Below, one piece after another: positions 58,516 through 64,000 of a stretch of 64,000 nucleotides of DNA. Origin of the DNA: Eubacterium sp. Its GTDB lineage: Bacteria; Bacillota; Clostridia; Oscillospirales; Acutalibacteraceae. The position numbers and the translations under genes were made by a program. The stretch is from contig DVEP01000038.1 in assembly GCA_015655975.1 (NCBI GenBank), positions 1-64,000 of the forward strand, given 5' to 3'. Positions within the stretch are counted from its first letter, which is position 1, and the number at the start of each line of letters is the position of its first letter. The notes below the pieces were generated by a model, which saw only the letters and a list, made by a program, of their open reading frames with translations, had not been told where the DNA came from and searched no databases.

Positions 58516-59949
58516 ATGGAACAAAAAACCAAACAAAAAAATACAATTTCAGAAAAAGAACTTTTGGAGCAACACGAATACGAGGTGAAACTCGCTTCGG
58601 CAATAGTTTCAAAGTACGGCGAAAAGCCGCTTGCCTGCGTAGTTACTTTCGGCTGTCAGCAAAATGTTGCAGACAGCGAAAAAATTAAAGGTATGCTCAG
58701 TGAAATGGGCTACGGTTTTACAGACGAGCCGTTGAAGGCAAAACTAATATTGTTCAACACCTGCGCTGTTCGTGAACACGCAGAACAAAGAGTGTTCGGC
58801 AATGTCGGAGCGTTGAAACAGTATAAAACGGAGAATAAAGATGTTATCATTGCGCTTTGCGGTTGTATGATGCAGCAGCAACATATTGCAGATAAAATAA
58901 AAAAAAGTTTTCCGTTTGTTGACCTTGTTTTCGGCACTCACGCAGTGTATCGATTGCCCGAACTTTTGTTTAAAGCACTGACGGGTAAAAAAAGAGTTTT
59001 TGAACTTCCGAATTCCGACGGAGCTATTGCAGAGGGTATTCCTGTTTTGCGAGACGATGACAAAAAAGCTTGGATTCCGATTATGGAAGGCTGTAACAAT
59101 TTCTGTTCGTATTGTATTGTGCCGTATGTAAGGGGCAGGGAAAGAAGTCGAGAAGCAGAAAACATCATAAAAGAGGCAGAGTGTCTTATTAAAAAAGGAT
59201 ACAAGGAAATAACTTTGCTCGGTCAAAATGTCAATTCGTACGGAAAAGATCTTGAGCCTGCCGTAACATTTTCAGAACTTTTGAGAAAAATCAACGAGCT
59301 TGACGGCGATTTCAGAATTCGTTTTATGACAAGCCATCCGAAAGACTGTACAAAAGAACTTCTTGAGACGATGGCAAAAGGCGAGAAAATTGCAAAGCAT
59401 CTTCATTTGCCTTTCCAAAGCGGAAACGACAGAGTTTTAAAAGCAATGAACAGGCACTATGACAGAGAAAAATATCTTGAACTAATCAAATACGCCCGTG
59501 AACTTATGGGCGACGAACTTTCAATAACAAGCGATGTAATAGTAGGTTTCCCGGGTGAAACTTACGAAGAGTTCAAAGACACATTGTCGCTTGTAAAGGA
59601 AATTGAAGCAACTTCTTTGTTCACTTTCATCTATTCTCCGAGAAAGGGCACTCCTGCGGCAGAAATGCCCGACCCGGTTCCTCACGCAGAAAAGTCAAAG
59701 TGGTTTAAAGAACTTACAGATTTGCAGGAAACAATTTCCGCAAAAAGAATGCAAATGTGCGGCGGCAAAGTTTTCAAGTGTTTTGTTACAGGCAAGGGCA
59801 AACTTGCCGACAACTATTTAGCGGCACGCACAGACGGCAACCTTATTGTTGAATTTGAAGGCGCTGAAAATCTTATCGGCACTTTTCAAAATATAAAAGT
59901 AACACAACCTTTAACTTATGTTTTAAAGGGTGAATTAGAAAGGAATTAA
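58516..59949 (+). CDS. miaB: tRNA-2-methylthio-N6-dimethylallyladenosine synthase MiaB
   Basis: A 477-residue methylthiotransferase. The N-terminal UPF0004 domain supplies Cys from TFGCQQN, NTCAVRE and CGCMMQQ for one 4Fe-4S cluster. The radical-SAM motif is GCNNFCSYCIVPYVRGRERSR (CxxxCxxC; segment lengthened only in the genome). A C-terminal TRAM domain ends the protein. It adds the methylthio group at tRNA A37. AGGTG precedes the ATG. The order miaB-ricA-mutS matches B. subtilis. Confidence 0.95.
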   Translation: MEQKTKQKNTISEKELLEQHEYEVKLASAIVSKYGEKPLACVVTFGCQQNVADSEKIKGMLSEMGYGFTDEPLKAKLILFNTCAVREHAEQRVFGNVGALKQYKTENKDVIIALCGCMMQQQHIADKIKKSFPFVDLVFGTHAVYRLPELLFKALTGKKRVFELPNSDGAIAEGIPVLRDDDKKAWIPIMEGCNNFCSYCIVPYVRGRERSREAENIIKEAECLIKKGYKEITLLGQNVNSYGKDLEPAVTFSELLRKINELDGDFRIRFMTSHPKDCTKELLETMAKGEKIAKHLHLPFQSGNDRVLKAMNRHYDREKYLELIKYARELMGDELSITSDVIVGFPGETYEEFKDTLSLVKEIEATSLFTFIYSPRKGTPAAEMPDPVPHAEKSKWFKELTDLQETISAKRMQMCGGKVFKCFVTGKGKLADNYLAARTDGNLIVEFEGAENLIGTFQNIKVTQPLTYVLKGELERN

Positions 59950-59953
59950 AAAA

Positions 59954-60367
59954 ATGAGTTTAGAATCAGCACTCAGACAACTCGGAAAAGAAATTCAGCA
60001 GGACGAAAGATTTATCAAACTTCAGGCTGCTGCAAAAGCAAACGACGAAGACAAGGCTCTTCAGGACAAAATGGGCGAAATGCAGTTGATTTCTCTCAAC
60101 TATCAAAAAGAGGCTGAAAAAGCGGCAGAAGCAGATGCTGAAAAAATGCAGCAGCTTCAAAAAGATTATGAAGCACTTTACACTGAAATTATGTCAATGG
60201 AAACAATGACAGAGTATTCTCAGGTTGCTCACGAAATGGAAAAAATGGCTCAGTACATCAGCCAAATGATTGGTCTTTTCTTTGACGGTCAAGACCCTGA
60301 AACCTGCGAAGTTCCGACAGAAGAGTCATGTACTCACGACTGTTCAACCTGCGGCGGATGCCACTAA
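59954..60367 (+). CDS. YlbF/YmcA (RicA/RicF) family regulator
   Basis: A 137-residue helical protein of the YlbF/YmcA family, whose B. subtilis members form a complex with YaaT that affects RNA processing, competence and sporulation and carries 4Fe-4S clusters. Long amphipathic helices are followed by a Cys-rich end, CTHDCSTCGGCH, a plausible cluster-ligand site. Position between miaB and mutS equals that of ymcA (ricA); the cotE gene that intervenes in B. subtilis is missing here. It starts 4 bases after miaB. Confidence 0.8.
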   Translation: MSLESALRQLGKEIQQDERFIKLQAAAKANDEDKALQDKMGEMQLISLNYQKEAEKAAEADAEKMQQLQKDYEALYTEIMSMETMTEYSQVAHEMEKMAQYISQMIGLFFDGQDPETCEVPTEESCTHDCSTCGGCH

Positions 60368-60398
60368 TTCATAAATGACTGAAGAGGAGGAAAATTAA

Positions 60399-63029
60399 AT
60401 GGCAAAAGAAAAACTTAGTCCTATGATGGAACAGTATTTACAAATAAAAAACAATTATCTTGACACCATTTTATTTTTCCGACTCGGCGATTTTTATGAA
60501 ATGTTTTTCGATGACGCGAAGATTGCCTCAGAAGAACTTGACTTGGTTCTGACAGGTAAACTTTGCGGACTCGAAGAAAAAGCGCCTATGTGCGGCGTGC
60601 CTTTTCACAGTGCAGAAACATATATAGCAAAACTTGTATCAAAAGGCTATAAAGTTGCTATCTGCGAACAGATGGAAAACCCTGCGCTTGCAAAGGGTAT
60701 CGTAAAACGAGAAGTGATACGAATTATAACACCCGGTACCGTGATTGAAAGCAATATGCTTGAGGACGGACAAAACAACTATTTGTGCAGTATATATGCG
60801 TCGGACAAAGAAACGGGACTTTGCTTTGCAGATGTCTCAACGGGTGAGTTTTATATAACTTCGGTGTCGGGCGACGATGTACCCGCAAAAATTAACAACC
60901 AACTTTCAACATTTCAGCCGAAAGAAATTTTGCTCAATGAAAAAGCAAAAAATATGGACTTGGTCGTAAGGTTTTCAAAAATAAGACTGAGTGCGTTTAT
61001 AGACGACACAGATGAAAATCTTACATACGAACTTGCGACAAAAACCGTTGAAGAAACTTTGAGCAAAAACGAACTTGAAAGACTTGTCGAGCAAAACAGT
61101 TCGGAGTCTGTAATGGCAGTTGCAAGCATCATTTTGCGACTTAAAGACACAAGAAAACAGGAAAAAATAGAACCGCCTACCGAGGTGGAAATTTACAACG
61201 AAAACCAATATATGTCCCTTGATATGAGCGCAAGAAGAAATCTTGAGTTGACGCGCTCAATGATGACGGGCGACAAAAAACATTCTTTATTGTGGGTGAT
61301 TGACAAAACAAAAACCCCGATGGGAAAACGACTTATAAGAAGATGGCTTGAAAGCCCGCTTCTCTCAATTCCGAAAATTACACGCAGGCAAAACGCCGTA
61401 GCCGAAATGGTAAATTCGGTTATTATGCGTGATGAAATAAGACAGGCATTAGTGGGCGTGTCCGATATTGAAAGATTGATGACGCGAATTGTTTATTCTG
61501 CGGCGAATGCCAAAGAACTTCGTACATTGTTTGCGACAATATCGCATTTGCCGAGCATTAAAAAATCGCTTGAAAATGCCGAATCTTCTTTTGTGAAAAA
61601 TATCTATTCCGAAATAGATTTGCTTGAAGATATTGCCGAACTTATTGACAGTGCAATAGAAGACGAACCGCCTTTTACTCTTCGTGAGGGCGGTATCATA
61701 AAAGAAGGTTACAGCGAAGAGTTAGATGAACTTAAAAATATAATGAACGACACTGCAGGTTTGATTGCAGAGGTTGAAGAAAGAGAAAGACAGGCTACCG
61801 GAATACCGAAACTCAGAGTCGGCTACAACAGGGTTTTCGGCTACTATATTGAAGTAACAAACAGTTACAAAGATTTGGTGCCTGAAACATATATCAGAAA
61901 ACAAACGCTTACAAACGCCGAAAGATATATAACCGAAGAATTAAAACAACTTGAGGGTAAAATCATCGGTGCCAAAGACAGAAGCGTTTCGCTTGAATAC
62001 GATATGTTTTGTGAAATAAGAAACAGAATTTCGCAAGAAAGCGAAAGAATACAGACAACAGCAAAAGCGCTTGCAAGACTTGATGTTGTTTGTTCTCTTG
62101 CAGAAGTTGCCGAAAAGCAAAACTATATTTGCCCTGACATAGACAATTCAGGCGTAATCAGAATTGAAAACGGAAGACACCCTGTTGTAGAGAGTTTGCT
62201 TGACAATGCGGTGTTTGTTCCGAACGATACTCTGCTTGATAAAAACGATAACAGGTGCGCAATAATTACGGGACCGAATATGGCAGGTAAATCGACATAT
62301 ATGAGACAGATTGCGCTCATAGTCATTCTTGCTCAGATGGGTTCATTTGTACCTGCGTCATCTGCAAATATCGGTATTTGCGACGCTATATTTACACGAG
62401 TAGGCGCTTCCGATGACTTGGCGACAGGTCAGTCAACATTTATGGTGGAAATGAATGAAGTTGCCGATATTTTAAAAAACGCTACTTCCGACAGTCTTAT
62501 TATTTTAGACGAGATAGGCAGAGGCACTTCCACATACGACGGCATGAGTATTGCAAGAGCGGTGCTTGAGTATGTTTGCAAAAAAAGAACTCTCGGCGCA
62601 AAATCACTTTTTGCCACTCACTATCACGAGCTTACTGCAATGGAAGGCTTGCTTGACGGAGTTAAAAACTATTCGATTGCAGTAAAAAAACACGGCGACG
62701 ATATTACATTTTTACGCCGAATTGTTAAAGGCGGCGCAGACGAGAGTTTTGGTATAGAGGTTGCAAAACTTGCAGGCGTACCGAACTCTGTTGTAAAAAG
62801 AGCAAAAGCAATTTTAAAAGAACTTGAAGCAAACAAAACAGAAATAGATTTTAAAGCAGAAGACGCTGTCATTGAAGACGATGATATTCAGGAAATGCAG
62901 TACAATTTTGCTGCAAATGAAAGAGATGAAATCATTAAGATTTTGCAGGCGACAGATGTCAATTCTCTAACACCTATCGAAGCTATGCAAACGCTTTATG
63001 ATTTGGTAAATAAAAGTTCAAAATTGTAA
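60399..63029 (+). CDS. mutS: DNA mismatch repair protein MutS
   Basis: An 876-residue MutS. The mismatch-recognition domain has FFRLGDFYEMFFDDA with the Phe-x-Glu motif. Later regions include the clamp with LRVGYNRVFGYYIEV, the ATPase Walker A GPNMAGKST, Walker B IILDEIGRGTSTYDG and the His-switch FATHYHEL. Length and order are normal. It recognises mismatches and recruits MutL, encoded next. GAGGAGG precedes the ATG. Confidence 0.96.
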   Translation: MAKEKLSPMMEQYLQIKNNYLDTILFFRLGDFYEMFFDDAKIASEELDLVLTGKLCGLEEKAPMCGVPFHSAETYIAKLVSKGYKVAICEQMENPALAKGIVKREVIRIITPGTVIESNMLEDGQNNYLCSIYASDKETGLCFADVSTGEFYITSVSGDDVPAKINNQLSTFQPKEILLNEKAKNMDLVVRFSKIRLSAFIDDTDENLTYELATKTVEETLSKNELERLVEQNSSESVMAVASIILRLKDTRKQEKIEPPTEVEIYNENQYMSLDMSARRNLELTRSMMTGDKKHSLLWVIDKTKTPMGKRLIRRWLESPLLSIPKITRRQNAVAEMVNSVIMRDEIRQALVGVSDIERLMTRIVYSAANAKELRTLFATISHLPSIKKSLENAESSFVKNIYSEIDLLEDIAELIDSAIEDEPPFTLREGGIIKEGYSEELDELKNIMNDTAGLIAEVEERERQATGIPKLRVGYNRVFGYYIEVTNSYKDLVPETYIRKQTLTNAERYITEELKQLEGKIIGAKDRSVSLEYDMFCEIRNRISQESERIQTTAKALARLDVVCSLAEVAEKQNYICPDIDNSGVIRIENGRHPVVESLLDNAVFVPNDTLLDKNDNRCAIITGPNMAGKSTYMRQIALIVILAQMGSFVPASSANIGICDAIFTRVGASDDLATGQSTFMVEMNEVADILKNATSDSLIILDEIGRGTSTYDGMSIARAVLEYVCKKRTLGAKSLFATHYHELTAMEGLLDGVKNYSIAVKKHGDDITFLRRIVKGGADESFGIEVAKLAGVPNSVVKRAKAILKELEANKTEIDFKAEDAVIEDDDIQEMQYNFAANERDEIIKILQATDVNSLTPIEAMQTLYDLVNKSSKL

Positions 63030-63064
63030 ACCGAGTAAATAAGTAATAAAAGAGGTGAAAACAT

Positions 63065-64000
63065 TTGGCAAAAATCAATGTACTTCCGAAAGAAGTTTAC
63101 CAATTAATCGCAGCAGGCGAAGTTGTAGAAAGACCTTCAAGCATTGTAAAGGAAATGATTGAAAACTCAATAGACGCAGGCTCAAAGTCCGTAACAGTAG
63201 AAATTAAAAACGGCGGTTCGTCGTATATCAGAATAACAGATGACGGATGCGGTATAGAAAAGGCAGATGTGCCAAAGGTTTTCATATCGCACGCAACAAG
63301 CAAGATAGAGTTCAAACACGACCTTGACGCAATATCGACTCTCGGTTTCAGAGGAGAGGCTATGAGTTCGGTTTGCGCAGTTGCAAAAGTTGAACTAATC
63401 TCAAAATCAAGAAATGAAAAGGTCGGCAGCAGGTATGTTATTCACGGCGGAGAAGAAATTTCTTTCGACGACGCAGGTTGTCCCGACGGCACAACGATAG
63501 TTGTCAGAGACATTTTCTACAATGTACCTGCGAGAATGAAGTTTTTGAAAAAAGATGTTACCGAAGGCAATTCTGTTGCCGGAATTGTTGACAGAATGGC
63601 ATTGTCGCACCCTGAAATTTCTTTCAGATTTATTCGTGACGGAAAGCAGGTTTTGTTTACAAACGGAAACGGTTCACTTTCGGACGCAGTTTATTGTGTT
63701 TTCGGAGCAGAGTTTCACAAAACTTTAATCCCCGTTGAATATAACTATTCTTCAATGCGCTTGACAGGACTTGTGAGCAACCCGTTGTTCCCGAGAAAAA
63801 GCCGTTCTATGCAATACTTTTTCATAAATTCAAGAACTGTTAAGTCAAAAACTATGATGGCGGCGCTTGAACAGGCATATAAAAACAATATTATGGTAGG
63901 TAAGTTTCCTGCCTGCATATTGAATATTGAACTTAATACTTCTTTGGTAGATGTAAATGTTCATCCTGCAAAAACAGAGGTTAGATTTACAAACGAAAAG
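63065..64000 (+). CDS. mutL: DNA mismatch repair protein MutL, partial
   Basis: The first 312 codons of MutL, open to the window edge. GHKL ATPase motifs are present: EMIENSIDAGS (Mg-binding Asn), DDGCGI, GFRGEAMSS and FYNVPARMKFLK; the transducer reaches VNVHPAKTEVRF. The C-terminal dimerisation/endonuclease domain is outside. The start is TTG at 63065, nine bases after GAGGTG, and the next codons (AKINVLPKEVYQLIAAGEVV, shortened) match the family. It begins 35 bases after mutS. Confidence 0.94.
   Translation, partial: MAKINVLPKEVYQLIAAGEVVERPSSIVKEMIENSIDAGSKSVTVEIKNGGSSYIRITDDGCGIEKADVPKVFISHATSKIEFKHDLDAISTLGFRGEAMSSVCAVAKVELISKSRNEKVGSRYVIHGGEEISFDDAGCPDGTTIVVRDIFYNVPARMKFLKKDVTEGNSVAGIVDRMALSHPEISFRFIRDGKQVLFTNGNGSLSDAVYCVFGAEFHKTLIPVEYNYSSMRLTGLVSNPLFPRKSRSMQYFFINSRTVKSKTMMAALEQAYKNNIMVGKFPACILNIELNTSLVDVNVHPAKTEVRFTNEK

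Overview
The window reads as AT-rich chromosomal DNA of a low-GC Gram-positive anaerobe, most likely a gut member of the Clostridia (Oscillospiraceae/Ruminococcaceae-like). The reasons are the gene orders SRP RNA-dnaX-ybaB-recR and miaB-ricA-mutS-mutL, zinc-type ribosomal protein L33 next to secE-nusG-rplKA-rplJL, strong AGGAGG ribosome binding sites, near-consensus TTGACA/TATAAT promoters with 17-base spacers, and intracellular glycosidases. The species call is inference. No tRNA gene, rRNA gene, CRISPR array or prophage was seen. The only mobile DNA is the last ~100 bases of an IS3-family element at the left edge.

Layout. 1-5.2 kb: IS3 remnant, GH29 alpha-L-fucosidase, a stand-alone DEDDh exonuclease, and two overlapping FAD flavoprotein genes. 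5.2-9.1 kb: rpmG-secE-nusG-rplK-rplA, then rplJ-rplL behind its own promoter and an L10 leader. Two RNA motifs that imitate the L1-binding stalk of 23S rRNA precede rplK and rplA. 9.1-13.7 kb: a flavin reductase-like gene, SRP RNA, dnaX, ybaB, recR, smpB, tmRNA and three hairpins. 13.7-18.8 kb (minus strand): a two-component system plus an ABC exporter of the antimicrobial-peptide-sensing type. 18.8-23.5 kb (minus strand): an operon of HAD-NUDIX fusion, cysteine desulfurase, thiI and a sortase-fold protein that lacks all three catalytic residues. 23.6-29.3 kb: a DUF1624 membrane acetyltransferase-like gene, an isolated hisH-hisF pair, rlmB, and a degenerate P-type-ATPase-like membrane protein whose tail carries six K-T-x-V-I/L motifs. 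29.6-34.6 kb: a secreted 1666-residue repeat protein. 34.7-44.0 kb (minus strand): small membrane protein, six-hairpin glycosidase, luxS, PLC-like protein, RluA-type pseudouridine synthase, ilvE, degV, argH and argG. 44.3-53.5 kb: a lipoprotein, then the aromatic amino acid operon tyrA-aroB-aroA-aroC-pheA followed by a VTT membrane protein, galK and a diacylglycerol kinase. 53.6-58.3 kb: a 24-cysteine protein with a sigma-K-like promoter, a MIF-family protein coupled to a GH35 beta-galactosidase, and convergent malQ. 58.5-64 kb: miaB-ricA-mutS-mutL, with mutL running off the end.

How it works together. GH29, GH35, the six-hairpin enzyme, GalK and MalQ lack signal peptides and suggest import of small oligosaccharides followed by cytoplasmic breakdown; galactose freed by GH35 could enter metabolism through GalK. 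The aromatic operon covers 3-dehydroquinate synthesis, EPSP and chorismate formation and both prephenate branches, but not the middle shikimate steps, which must lie elsewhere. The clearest oddities are two 'dead enzyme' candidates (pseudo-sortase and pseudo-P-type ATPase), the HAD-NUDIX fusion, the repeat protein, the duplicated L1 operator and the MIF-GH35 pair.
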